From the NCBI RefSeq assembly GCF_031679605.1, contig NZ_CP117522.1:5580001-5644000 (forward strand): DNA of 64,000 nt, given 5' to 3'. Positions 31,206 through 39,349 of the stretch are shown in pieces. This stretch comes from Streptomyces luomodiensis (lineage in GTDB: Bacteria; Actinomycetota; Actinomycetes; Streptomycetales; Streptomycetaceae). Every line of letters begins with the position of its first letter. Within the stretch, counting starts at the first letter, position 1. Position numbers and translations under genes: made by a program. Below the pieces are notes generated by a model that worked only from the letters and a program-made list of their open reading frames with translations, did no database searches and was not told the origin of the DNA.

Positions 31206-31634
31206 GTGCTCAGGGGCTTCAAGAACTTCCTCATGCGCGGTGATGTCATCGTTGTCGCCGTCGGCCTGGTCACCGCGCTGGCGTTCTCGACGCTGATCAA
31301 GGCGTTCACCGACTCCGTGATCAACCCGATCATCGCCCGGCTCCAGGGCGGCAAGTCGGTCGGGCTCGGCTGGCAGCTGGGACAACAGGGGAACAACACG
31401 ACCTACATCAACATCGGGTCGTTCATCGGCGCCCTGATCTATTTCGTCATCTTCATGGCCGTCATCTACTTCCTGATCGTCGTGCCGTACAAGTACACCC
31501 AGGCCCGCCGGGGCGTCACGGCCTTCGGGGCGCCGGGCCCGGTGAAGACCTGCCCGGAATGCCTCGCCGAGGACGTCCCCGAGGCGGCGCGCAGGTGCCG
31601 TTACTGCGGTTCGGAGCAGCCGCGCACGGCCTAG
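31206..31634 (+). CDS. mscL: Large-conductance mechanosensitive channel with zinc-ribbon tail
   Basis: A 142-residue channel subunit. The N-terminal amphipathic helix and first membrane helix (MLRGFKNFLMRGDVIVVAVG) match MscL, and the second helix lies around residues 80-100. The protein opens under membrane tension to release solutes. The C-terminus differs from the usual charged helix: it ends in CPEC, thirteen residues, then CRYC, a rubredoxin-type zinc knuckle. The GTG start has a purine-rich GAGAGGGCGG upstream. Its stop codon overlaps the convergent amidohydrolase stop within the palindrome CTAG. Confidence 0.9.
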   Translation: MLRGFKNFLMRGDVIVVAVGLVTALAFSTLIKAFTDSVINPIIARLQGGKSVGLGWQLGQQGNNTTYINIGSFIGALIYFVIFMAVIYFLIVVPYKYTQARRGVTAFGAPGPVKTCPECLAEDVPEAARRCRYCGSEQPRTA

Positions 31635-32896
31635 CCGGGCATGGACCGGCCGGGCGTGGACTGGCCGGGTATGGACCGGCCGGGCCGGTCGAGGTCCAGC
31701 TCCAGCATCCGGATCGCGTTGCCCCGCAGGATCTTGTACGTGGTCTCGGGGGAGAGCCCGGCCACGTGCTCGGCGGCGATGCGGCGGGTGTGCGGCCAGG
31801 TCGAGTCGACGTGGGGGTAGTCGGTTTCGAACGTGGCGTTGTCCACGCCGACCGTGTCCAGTGAGGCCACTCCGTGCTTGTCGCGGAAGAAGCAGCAGAA
31901 GATCTGGCGGTAGTAGTACGTGGACGGCGGCTCGGGGATGAGGTCGCGGACGCCGCCCCAGGCCCGGTGCTCCTCCCAGACGTCGTCGGCGCGCTCCAGG
32001 GCGTAGGGAATCCAGCCCATCTGGCCCTCGGCGTAGGCGAGCTTGAGGCGCGGGAAGGAGACCAGGACGCCGCTGAAGAGGAAGTCCATCATCGAGGCCA
32101 TGGCGTTGTTGAAGCTCAAGGAGGCCTGGACGGCCGGCGGGGCGTCGGGGGAGGCGGCGGGCATCTGGGAGGAGGAGCCGATGTGCATGCACACGACCGT
32201 CCCCGTGGCCTCGCACTCGGCGAAGAAGGGGTCCCAGTAGCCGCTGTGGATGCTGGGCAGCCCGAGGTAGGTGGGGATCTCGCTGAAGGTCACCGCGCGG
32301 ACGCCGCGGGCGGCGTTGCGGCGGATCTCCTGGACGGCGAGGTCGACGTCCCACAGGGGGATCAGGCACAGCGGGACGAGGCGGCCGCCGCTGTCGCCGC
32401 ACCACTCCTCCACCATCCAGTCGTTGTACGCGCGGACGCACGCCAGGCCGACCTCCTTGTCCTTCGCCTCCGCGAAGGTCTGGCCGCAGAAGCGGGGGAA
32501 GGTCGGGAAGCACAGCGATGCCTCGACGTGGTTCAGGTCCATGTCGGCGAGCCGGGCCTTGGGGTCCCAGCAGCCGCGGCGCATCTGCTCGCGGGTGATG
32601 CCGTCGAGGGTCATCTCGTCGCGGGAGAAGCCGACGGCGGCGATGATCCGCTTGTACGGGAAGAGGTCGCCCTCGTACTGCCACCAGTCGGTCAGCTGGC
32701 CGTCCGGGTCGGTGGTGAACCTGTACTTGCCGCCGATGTAGGCCAGTTCGCCGATCCCGGCCGTGAGGGGCTTGGGTCCGCGGTCCCGGTACTTGGCCGG
32801 GAGCCAGGTCCGGAAGAGGTGCGCGGGCTCGATCACATGGTCATCGACGCTGATGACCAGGGGCAGCTCGGTCGCGCCGTTCGTCTCGCCGGTCAT
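31631..32896 (-). CDS. Amidohydrolase-2 family metal-dependent hydrolase (ACMSD-like)
   Basis: A 421-residue TIM-barrel protein. The N-terminal metal-binding phrase is SVDDHVIEPAHLF (Asp/His in place of the usual HxH), CMHIGSSS carries the mid-barrel His, and ETDYPHVDSTWPHT carries the C-terminal Asp. This arrangement is typical of the PF04909 group, which includes decarboxylases and hydrolases of unknown substrate. The last residues are a short repeat (GRSIPGQSTPGRSMPG). No pathway neighbours suggest a substrate. Confidence 0.85.
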   Translation of the reverse strand: MTGETNGATELPLVISVDDHVIEPAHLFRTWLPAKYRDRGPKPLTAGIGELAYIGGKYRFTTDPDGQLTDWWQYEGDLFPYKRIIAAVGFSRDEMTLDGITREQMRRGCWDPKARLADMDLNHVEASLCFPTFPRFCGQTFAEAKDKEVGLACVRAYNDWMVEEWCGDSGGRLVPLCLIPLWDVDLAVQEIRRNAARGVRAVTFSEIPTYLGLPSIHSGYWDPFFAECEATGTVVCMHIGSSSQMPAASPDAPPAVQASLSFNNAMASMMDFLFSGVLVSFPRLKLAYAEGQMGWIPYALERADDVWEEHRAWGGVRDLIPEPPSTYYYRQIFCCFFRDKHGVASLDTVGVDNATFETDYPHVDSTWPHTRRIAAEHVAGLSPETTYKILRGNAIRMLELDLDRPGRSIPGQSTPGRSMPG

Positions 32897-33069
32897 CTCG
32901 CCATCTCCCCGGTCCCCTCGCGTCGGTCAGTTCACCTGACGGGTCATCAGATTCAGGCGGCAGAGTAGGGCGGATCGCCGCAACCAACAAGGGAAAGTCC
33001 CGTTTCCATACGCCCCGTTTCCGTATGTACGTCCAGGGCAAACGATGTGCGACAACCGGGGAGGAAACG

Positions 33070-33918
33070 GTGAACGCATCGTCGATCGCACGCGGACTGG
33101 GCTCGGCAACGCGACGCACACGCACCTCGCGTCAAGCGGGCGGCCGGGCCATCGAGGCGGCGGCCCGCTGGGGGCTGGCCACCCGGGGAGCGCTCTACCT
33201 GCTCATCGGCCTCCTGGCGCTGCGCATCGCCTTCGGCGACCGCGGTGAGCAGGCCGACCGGGGCGGGGCGCTCCAGGTCCTCGCCCAGCAGCCGTTCGGC
33301 GCGGCGCTGGTCTGGGCGGTCGGTGTCGGGCTCGTCTGCATGGCGCTGTGGCGGCTGTCCGAGGCGGCCTTCGGGGCCACGGGGCCGGGCGGGACCACGG
33401 CACGCAAGCGGCTGGCGGGAGCGGCCCTCGCGGTCTTCTACGGCGTCGTCGCCTACTCCGTGCTCTCCTTCGCCGTCGGCGAGGAGGGCAGCGGCTCCAG
33501 CGACCGGCAGTCACAGGACGTGACGGCACGGGCGCTCGACCTGCCGTACGGGCGGTGGCTGGTCGCCGCCGGCGGGACAGTGGTGGCCGTGGCCGGGGTG
33601 TGGATCGCGGTACGGGCGATCCGGCGCGGCTTCCGCAAGCACCTCAAGACGGGCGCGATGTCCCCGCGGACGCGGCGGACCGTGGAGGCGCTGGGGGTCT
33701 GCGGCGGGGTGGCCCGCGGGGCCGTGTTCGCGGTGGCGGGTGGCTTCGCGCTCTCGGCCGCCCGGCGCTACGACCCGGACAAGGCCAAGGGCATCGACGA
33801 CACCCTGCGCACCTTCGCCGCGATGGCGGCGGGCCCCTGGCTGCTGGTCGCGGTGGCGCTCGGACTCGCGCTCTTCGGAGTCTTCTCCTTCGCCATGGCC
33901 CGCTGGCGCAGGGTCTGA
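33070..33918 (+). CDS. DUF1206 family membrane protein
   Basis: A 282-residue integral membrane protein built of three repeats, each a pair of helices preceded by a phrase like RWGLATRGALYLLIG. Later copies begin near residue 115 and near GVARGAVFAVAGGFAL. This is the DUF1206 arrangement, function unknown and mainly actinobacterial. I chose GTG at 33070, preceded by GGGGAGGA; the frame is open for 45 bases further upstream without support. Confidence 0.85.
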   Translation: MNASSIARGLGSATRRTRTSRQAGGRAIEAAARWGLATRGALYLLIGLLALRIAFGDRGEQADRGGALQVLAQQPFGAALVWAVGVGLVCMALWRLSEAAFGATGPGGTTARKRLAGAALAVFYGVVAYSVLSFAVGEEGSGSSDRQSQDVTARALDLPYGRWLVAAGGTVVAVAGVWIAVRAIRRGFRKHLKTGAMSPRTRRTVEALGVCGGVARGAVFAVAGGFALSAARRYDPDKAKGIDDTLRTFAAMAAGPWLLVAVALGLALFGVFSFAMARWRRV

Positions 33919-34302
33919 CCCGATCCGCCGGAACCGATCCGCCGGAACCGGCCGCCAGACGCGACGATCGCCGAGAACGGCGGCCCGACCACCGGGCCCG
34001 ACCCGCCCGAATGGCGGAGTGGGCTTCCGGTGGCGCCGGGGCGGCGGCCGAACCAGGGACCGATGCGGACGGGGAGGCACCGGCGGCCGGACCCGGGACC
34101 GATGCGGAACCGGAGGCACCGACGGCCGAACCAGGGACCGATGCGGATCGGGAGGCACCGACGGCCGAACCCGAAACCGATGCGGGCCGGGAGGCACGGG
34201 CGGCCGAACCCGAAGCCGATGCGGATCGGGAGGCACCGGCGGCCGAACCCGGGGCCGAGGCGGAACCGGAGGCATCGGCGGCCGACGGGGGTGACGTGAG
34301 GC
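33919..34302. repeat. 39-bp minisatellite, six copies, in intergenic stretch
   Basis: Between two convergent genes lie six 39-bp units starting at 34046, 34085, 34124, 34163, 34202 and 34241, plus a partial unit at 34280. Each begins GGCCG(A/G)ACC and includes a GATGCGG segment. On the plus strand one frame (ATG at 34011 to 34358) reads a 13-residue acidic repeat such as AEPGTDADREAPT. That frame has no ribosome-binding site and runs into the opposite gene, so I do not call it a gene. Confidence 0.85.
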
Positions 34303-34968
34303 TCAGCTCTGCTCGGCGATCGTCCGCGCCGCCTCCGTCACCGGCGTGTCGCCGTTGATCAGTTCCAGCGTGCGGCGCGCCGTGCGGGGCTCGTCCAGGA
34401 GGGCGACCAGGGTCGCTGCCACGTCGTCGCGGGTGACCTCGGCCCGGCCCGTGTGTTCGGCCAGCTTCACCCGGCCCGTGCCCGGGTCGTTCGTCAGCAC
34501 GCCCGGACGCAGCACGGTCCAGTCGAGGCCGTCCCGGGCGCGGATGTCGTCATCCGCCGCGGCCTTGGCGCGCAGGTAGGCGGCGAAGACCGGGTCGGTG
34601 CCGGGGGGCGGCTCCTGGGACGTGCCCATCGAGGAGACGATCAGGAACCGCCGGGCCCCGGCCCGCTCGGCCGCGTCCGCGAAGAGCACAGCGGACCGGT
34701 GGTCGACGGTGTCCTTACGGGCGGCACCGCTGCCGGGGCCCGCGCCGGCCGCGAAGACCGCCGCGTCCGCGCCCTCCAGGTGCTTGACCACGTCCTCCAC
34801 CGAGGCGGTCTCGAGGTCGCAGACCACTGGTTCGGTGCCCGACGCCAGCAGGTCGCCCGCCTGTTCCGGCTTGCGGATGATGCCCGCGACCTCGTCTCCG
34901 CGCGCGGTGAGCAGCCGCTCCAGCCGCAGCGCGATCTGTCCATGTCCACCAGCGATGACAATACGCAT
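34303..34968 (-). CDS. NAD(P)H-binding atypical SDR
   Basis: A 221-residue Rossmann protein with the nucleotide motif AGGHGQIALRL at the N-terminus and the family phrases VFAAGAGPGSG and RRFLIVSSMG. It resembles YwnB/YwnB-like NAD(P)-binding proteins. The catalytic Tyr-Lys pair of classical dehydrogenases is not evident. Substrate and role unknown. Confidence 0.85.
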   Translation of the reverse strand: MRIVIAGGHGQIALRLERLLTARGDEVAGIIRKPEQAGDLLASGTEPVVCDLETASVEDVVKHLEGADAAVFAAGAGPGSGAARKDTVDHRSAVLFADAAERAGARRFLIVSSMGTSQEPPPGTDPVFAAYLRAKAAADDDIRARDGLDWTVLRPGVLTNDPGTGRVKLAEHTGRAEVTRDDVAATLVALLDEPRTARRTLELINGDTPVTEAARTIAEQS

Positions 34969-34992
34969 GATCCCGACCGTACGCCGTGCGCC

Positions 34993-36279
34993 CTACGGTT
35001 GCTCGCCGCCGCTCTGCGGCCGCGCCTGCCGGGGCAGGTCCAGGGCCGCCGCGCCGGCCGAGTCGCAGTACTCGCGCACCGCGCTCGTACGGGCCACCAC
35101 CCGGCCCCGGTGCACCACGACCCTGCTGTACGCGAGCGAGAGCACCCCCGCGAGGCCGTCCCCGCGCACCGCGAGCAGCTCCGCCGGGAACCCGGCCTCC
35201 ACCCGCACCTCGGCCAGCCCCATCGCGGCCCGTGCCCGCCCGCACACCGCCTCGTACGCCTCCTCCGGCCGCAGCCCGTTCCGGGACGCCAGCAGAAAGG
35301 CGGCCTCCAGGGGATCGCCCCGGCCCACCGGGTTGACCGCGTCCCGCAGCGCCCCGCTGCCCGCGGCCACCCGGACGCCCGCCGCGCGCAGCAGCCGCAC
35401 CGGCGCGCAGGGACAGCCGCGCGCTCCCCGCACGCCCTGGTGCTCCAGTCCGGCGCAGTCGCCCTGCGGGAGGCAGACAACGGTCACCCCGGCCGCCGCC
35501 AGCCGCTCCGCGATCCGCCCCGCCACATCCACGGGCAGCCGGGACAGCCCGCCGCAGGGGCCGATGGTGACGCCCGGCCGCAAGCCCCCGGCCATCGCCG
35601 CGAGCCGGGCGAGGCGGGCCGGGTCGTCACCGTCCGTGTGCAGGTCGACGGCGCAGCCGTGCCGGGCGGCGAAGTCGAGGACGGCCTCGGCGTGGCCGGT
35701 CGGGTCCGGGTCGAGGTCCGGGCAGCCGCCGATGACCGGCGCGCCCATTCCCACCGCGTCGCGCAGCACCGCCAGACCGTCCGCCCCGGCGGTGCCGGTC
35801 AGCACCCGGGGCACCGCCACCGCGCTCAGCTCCGTGAGCCCGCGCAGGGTCCGGCCGGCCTCCAGGACCGCCTCCAGGGAGCGCAGCCCGTGCACCCCGC
35901 CGACGCGGACGTGGGTACGCAGCGCCGTCGCCCCGTGGCCGAGCTGGAGCAGGGCGGCCTCGACGGCGCGGCGCTGGATGTCCTCGGGGGCGTTGGGGAC
36001 CGGGCCGGACATGTCGGCCGTAAGGGCGGTGTCGCAGTGGGCGTGGGGCTCGGCGGGGGCGGGGAGCAGCAGATAGCCGCCGAGGTCCAGCCGGGTGCCG
36101 GGGACGAGGCTGCCCGCCGTGCCCACGGCCTCGATCCGCCCGCCGCTGAGCCGGACGTCCACGGTGCGTCCGTCGGCGAGCCGGGCGCCACCGAGCACCA
36201 GGGCGGTGGGTTCGGGGTCCGCGCCGTCGTTCCTGGGCGGCTGTTGCGGTTGCTGCGGTTGCTGCTGGCTCTCGGGCAT
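34993..36279 (-). CDS. Cytosine deaminase-like amidohydrolase, active site incomplete
   Basis: A 428-residue protein with the composite fold of cytosine deaminase-type amidohydrolases. The strand-1 metal motif is present as EPHAHCDTA and a mid-barrel His as VDLHTDGDD. Two positions that normally supply a metal His and the catalytic Asp look changed: the GHDD-type motif is AAGSGALRDAVNP, and no SH motif follows strand 6 (GPCGGLSRL). I infer either altered chemistry or loss of activity. ATG at 36279 has GGAG six bases upstream. The N-terminus is Gln/Pro-rich. Confidence 0.75.
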   Translation of the reverse strand: MPESQQQPQQPQQPPRNDGADPEPTALVLGGARLADGRTVDVRLSGGRIEAVGTAGSLVPGTRLDLGGYLLLPAPAEPHAHCDTALTADMSGPVPNAPEDIQRRAVEAALLQLGHGATALRTHVRVGGVHGLRSLEAVLEAGRTLRGLTELSAVAVPRVLTGTAGADGLAVLRDAVGMGAPVIGGCPDLDPDPTGHAEAVLDFAARHGCAVDLHTDGDDPARLARLAAMAGGLRPGVTIGPCGGLSRLPVDVAGRIAERLAAAGVTVVCLPQGDCAGLEHQGVRGARGCPCAPVRLLRAAGVRVAAGSGALRDAVNPVGRGDPLEAAFLLASRNGLRPEEAYEAVCGRARAAMGLAEVRVEAGFPAELLAVRGDGLAGVLSLAYSRVVVHRGRVVARTSAVREYCDSAGAAALDLPRQARPQSGGEQP

Positions 36280-36648
36280 CGCACTCCTGGGATTCGCAGG
36301 GCGTACGCGGGGCGCACGGGCGCGCGCGACGGGTGCGTGACGAGGGCGGTGGCGGTGACGCCAGAGCGCCACGGGACACGCCAGGACGCCACGGGTCACG
36401 CCATGGCGCCACGGGTCACGCCATGGCGCCACGGGACACGCCGGGTGCCCGAACGGGCAACGCGCCGGACACGCCCGGACACGTGCGCAGCCAAGATCAC
36501 GCGGTGCGAACCGAAGCCTAGGGCGCGGTCTGGGCGGCTTCGCGGAGGAGCCGAATAGTCGTACCGGTGTGGTGCATGAGTCCAGGGTGACGGCGGCCCG
36601 ATACGGATTTCACCTTCGGCGGCCGAGCGTGTAATGTCTTCATCGCTC
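36280..36648. repeat. Intergenic stretch with four 20-bp tandem units
   Basis: About 370 bases upstream of tRNA-Thr. Four 20-bp units begin at 36367, 36387, 36407 and 36427, each starting CGCCACGGG(A/T)CACGCC. The rest holds no supported gene; the promoter of the tRNA pair must lie near 36560-36640. Confidence 0.8.
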
Positions 36649-36721
36649 GCCCCAATAGCTCAGTCGGCAGAGCGTCTCCATGGTAAGGAGAAGGTCTACG
36701 GTTCGATTCCGTATTGGGGCT
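36649..36721 (+). tRNA. tRNA-Thr (GGT)
   Basis: A 73-base cloverleaf with acceptor GCCCCAA/TTGGGGC, D arm AGCTCAGTCGGCAGAGC, and T arm around GGTTCGATTCC. The anticodon GGT is at 36682-36684. CCA is not encoded. Same location as in other actinobacteria, just before tRNA-Met and rpmG. Confidence 0.95.
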
Positions 36722-36780
36722 CTGATGTGTGAGGTTTCCCGTTCGGCTACGCTGGTCGAGCGGGGAGTCACTCGCATCAC

Positions 36781-36853
36781 AGCGGTGTAGCTCAGTCGGT
36801 AGAGCAAGCGGCTCATAATCGCTGTGTCACCGGTTCAAGTCCGGTCACCGCTA
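36781..36853 (+). tRNA. tRNA-Met (CAT), elongator type
   Basis: A 73-base cloverleaf with acceptor AGCGGTG/CACCGCT, all pairs intact, anticodon CAT at 36814-36816 and T arm GGTTCAAGTCC. The normal first base pair of the acceptor and the lack of the GGG/CCC anticodon-stem run mark it as elongator rather than initiator. Confidence 0.93.
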
Positions 36854-36940
36854 CTGACAGTAGCCGATTGTGGGGTCGGTCCTTCGATCGGCTACTCTTT
36901 CTGCGTTAATCCCCTAGTCCGTTCGTCAAGGAGCACTCAC

Positions 36941-37105
36941 GTGGCTGCCACCGACGTCCGCCCGAAGATCACGCTGGCCTGCGTGGAGTGCAAGGAGCGG
37001 AACTACATCACCAAGAAGAACCGGCGCAACGACCCGGATCGTCTTGAGATCAAGAAGCACTGCCCGCGTTGCAACGCGCACACCGCGCACCGTGAGACGC
37101 GATAG
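36941..37105 (+). CDS. rpmG: Ribosomal protein bL33, zinc-binding form
   Basis: A 54-residue large-subunit protein. The two CxxC pairs (CVEC near residue 14 and CPRC near residue 42) mark the zinc-binding version; streptomycetes usually carry a zinc-free paralogue elsewhere for zinc limitation. GTG at 36941 has AAGGAG seven bases upstream. The order rpmG, hadA, hadB, tRNA-Trp, secE, nusG is broadly kept in actinobacteria, here with murB and two leftward genes interposed. Confidence 0.95.
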   Translation: MAATDVRPKITLACVECKERNYITKKNRRNDPDRLEIKKHCPRCNAHTAHRETR

Positions 37106-37120
37106 CAATAAGCTCTGATT

Positions 37121-37153
37121 CGAGGCCGCCCCCAATCGCGGGGGGCGGCCTCG
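37121..37153 (+). terminator. Terminator after rpmG
   Basis: A perfect 13-bp stem, 37121-37133 with 37141-37153, with a seven-base loop, followed by TTTCGTT. It lies only 36 bases before the next gene. Confidence 0.88.
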
Positions 37154-37189
37154 TTTCGTTGGTCATCCAATCGCAGGAGGTGCGCGCCG

Positions 37190-37660
37190 ATGGCGCTCGA
37201 CCAGTCCTTCGTGGGACGGAGCTACCCGCCCACCGCCCCGTACGAGGTCGGCCGGGAGAAGATCCGGGAATTCGCCGAATCCCTCGGCGACACCAATCCC
37301 GTCCACACCGACCCCGAGGCGGCTCGGGCCCTGGGCTACCCCGACGTGATCGCCCCGCCGACCTTCGTTTTCACGATCACCTTCAAGGCGGCCGGGAAGC
37401 AGGTCATCGAGGACCCGCAGCTCGGGCTGGACTACAGCCGGGTGGTCCACGGCGATCAGCGGTTCGAGTACACCCGCCCGGTCCGCGCGGGGGACCGGCT
37501 GACGGTCACCTCGACCATCGACTCGATCAAGTCGCTGGCCGGCAATGACATCTTGTCCGTGCGCGGCGAGGTCCACGACGAGTCGGGTGATCATGTGGCG
37601 ACGTCGTTCACGACGCTGGTGGCCCGCGCCGCCGACGCAGAGGTGGAGGAGAGCAGATGA
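37190..37660 (+). CDS. MaoC/HadA-like dehydratase subunit
   Basis: A 156-residue hot-dog fold protein of the (3R)-hydroxyacyl dehydratase family. The hydratase-2 motif region reads SLGDTNPVHTDPEAARALG, with Asp and His in the usual D-x4-H spacing. In mycobacteria the syntenic HadA and HadB form a heterodimer in FAS-II mycolate elongation; streptomycetes make no mycolates, so the substrate here is uncertain. A strong AGGAGG (near 37175) supports the ATG at 37190. Its end overlaps the second subunit (ATGA). Confidence 0.85.
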   Translation: MALDQSFVGRSYPPTAPYEVGREKIREFAESLGDTNPVHTDPEAARALGYPDVIAPPTFVFTITFKAAGKQVIEDPQLGLDYSRVVHGDQRFEYTRPVRAGDRLTVTSTIDSIKSLAGNDILSVRGEVHDESGDHVATSFTTLVARAADAEVEESR

Positions 37661-38091
37661 CGGCCAAGATCTCGTATGACTCCGTGGAGGTCGGCACCGA
37701 GGTGCCGGTGCGCGAGTTCCGGGTGAACCGCGCCGACCTCGTGCGGTACGCGGGTGCCTCGGGCGACTTCAACCCGATCCACTGGAACGAGAAATTCGCC
37801 AAGGAGGTCGGCCTCCCCGACGTCATCGCGCACGGCGCCTACACCATGGCCGAGGCGGCCCGGGTGGTCAGCGACTGGGCCGGCGACCCCGGCGCCCTCG
37901 TCGAGTACGGCGTCCGTTTCACCAGGCCGGTCGTCGTCCCCAACGACGACAAGGGCGCGGTCGTCGAGATCGGCGCCAAGGTCGCCGCCAAGCTGGACGA
38001 CGAGGCCCGTACGGTGCGCCTCGACATCACGGCCACCAGCGCCGGCCAGAAGGTGCTGGGCCGGGCCCGCGCCGTGGTACGGCTCGCCTGA
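37657..38091 (+). CDS. MaoC/HadB-like dehydratase subunit
   Basis: A 144-residue hot-dog protein with the catalytic pair in ASGDFNPIHWNEKFAK and the following GLPDVIAHG phrase, both hallmarks of MaoC-like hydratases. In the HadAB complex of mycobacteria this subunit supplies the active site. ATG overlaps the stop of the partner gene, so a heterodimer is likely. The actual acyl substrate is not indicated by neighbours. Confidence 0.87.
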   Translation: MTAKISYDSVEVGTEVPVREFRVNRADLVRYAGASGDFNPIHWNEKFAKEVGLPDVIAHGAYTMAEAARVVSDWAGDPGALVEYGVRFTRPVVVPNDDKGAVVEIGAKVAAKLDDEARTVRLDITATSAGQKVLGRARAVVRLA

Positions 38092-38263
38092 GCCCTGGAA
38101 GGCGCCCCGGCGGCCCCAGGGCGGGCGAGAGCACGCCACCGCGGGTGAAGCCGTGTGAAGGCGTGTGAAGCCCGTCCGAGCCCCTTACGGGCCCACGCCC
38201 GCCCGCCGGCCCCGGCCCCCACACCGGGGGCGGCCACCCCCAGGACCCCAGGGGGCGCCCCCG

Positions 38264-38277
38264 TACTCTTGAGCGCG
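38264..38277 (+). promoter_or_regulatory. Possible -10 box placing murB as leaderless
   Basis: TACTCT at 38264-38269 lies seven bases before the GTG at 38277, so a transcript starting at the usual distance would begin at or beside the start codon. No ribosome-binding site is visible and no convincing -35 box was found. Confidence 0.35.
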
Positions 38278-39332
38278 TGCAGGAACTCCACGACGCCCCC
38301 CTCGCGCCCCTCACCACCTTCCGCCTCGGCGGCCCGGCCAACCGGCTGATCACGGCCACCACCGACGACGAGGTCATCGCCGCGGTCCGGGAGGCCGACG
38401 CGGCCGGCACCCCGCTGCTGGTGATCGGCGGCGGCAGCAATCTGGTCATCGCCGACAAGGGCTTCGACGGCACCGCCCTGCACATCGCGACCAGCGGCTT
38501 CACCCTCGACGGCACCCGCCTGGAGCTCGCCGCGGGCGAGAGCTGGTCGGATGCCGTGGCCCGTACGGTCCGGGCGGGGCTCGCGGGGATCGAATGCCTC
38601 GCCGGAATCCCCGGTTCCGCCGGGGCGACGCCGATACAGAACGTCGGTGCCTACGGCCAGGAGGTCGCCGCCACGATCACCGAGGTGATCGCCTACGACC
38701 GCCGCGCCGACCAGGTCGTCACGATCCCCAACGCCGACTGCGCCTTCTCCTACCGCCACAGCCGCTTCAAGGCCGACCCCGACCGCCATGTGGTGCTCCG
38801 GGTCCGCTTCGAACTGGAGGACGCCGGCGGGCTCTCCGCACCCGTCCGGTACGCCGAGACCGCGCGGGTCCTCGGCGTCGAGGTGGGGGACCGGGTGCCG
38901 GCCGCCGTCGCCCGCGAGACGGTCCTGGGCCTGCGCGCGGGCAAGGGCATGGTGCTCGACCCCGAGGACCACGACACCTGGTCCGCGGGGTCGTTCTTCA
39001 CCAACCCGGTGCTCACCGAGGACGCCTACGCCGCCTTCCTCGCCCGCGCCGCCGAACGCCTGGGCCCGGACACCGCGCCGCCCGCCTTCCCGGCGGGCGA
39101 CGGTCTGATCAAGACCTCCGCGGCCTGGCTGATCGACAAGGCGGGCTTCACCAAGGGCTACGGCACCGGCCCGGCCCGCATCTCCACCAAGCACACGCTC
39201 GCCCTCACCAACCGGGGCGAGGCCACGACCGAGGACCTGCTGGCCCTGGCCCGCGAGGTGGTGGCCGGGGTCGAGGACGCCTTTGGGGTGACCCTCGTCA
39301 ACGAGCCGGTGACGGTCGGCGTCAGCCTCTGA
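38277..39332 (+). CDS. murB: UDP-N-acetylenolpyruvoylglucosamine reductase
   Basis: A 351-residue FAD enzyme that reduces the enolpyruvyl ether to UDP-N-acetylmuramate, committing it to peptidoglycan. Visible are the N-terminal LTTFRLGGPANRL, the FAD-binding VIGGGSNLVIADKGF, PGSAGATPIQNVGAYGQEV, the active-site Ser in SAGSFFTNPV and the C-terminal Glu in LVNEPVTVG. The layout is that of type I MurB. GTG at 38277 has no ribosome-binding site. Confidence 0.95.
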   Translation: MQELHDAPLAPLTTFRLGGPANRLITATTDDEVIAAVREADAAGTPLLVIGGGSNLVIADKGFDGTALHIATSGFTLDGTRLELAAGESWSDAVARTVRAGLAGIECLAGIPGSAGATPIQNVGAYGQEVAATITEVIAYDRRADQVVTIPNADCAFSYRHSRFKADPDRHVVLRVRFELEDAGGLSAPVRYAETARVLGVEVGDRVPAAVARETVLGLRAGKGMVLDPEDHDTWSAGSFFTNPVLTEDAYAAFLARAAERLGPDTAPPAFPAGDGLIKTSAAWLIDKAGFTKGYGTGPARISTKHTLALTNRGEATTEDLLALAREVVAGVEDAFGVTLVNEPVTVGVSL

Positions 39333-39349
39333 GACACAGGGGCGAACCA

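Noticed and set aside
34046..34302. Possible CRISPR-like periodic array
   Set aside because: Units are contiguous 39-bp tandem repeats with no unique spacers and no cas genes nearby.
34011..34358. A 115-codon frame over the 39-bp repeats
   Set aside because: No ribosome-binding site and it runs 55 bases into the opposite, well-supported NAD(P)-binding gene; treated as a repeat array.
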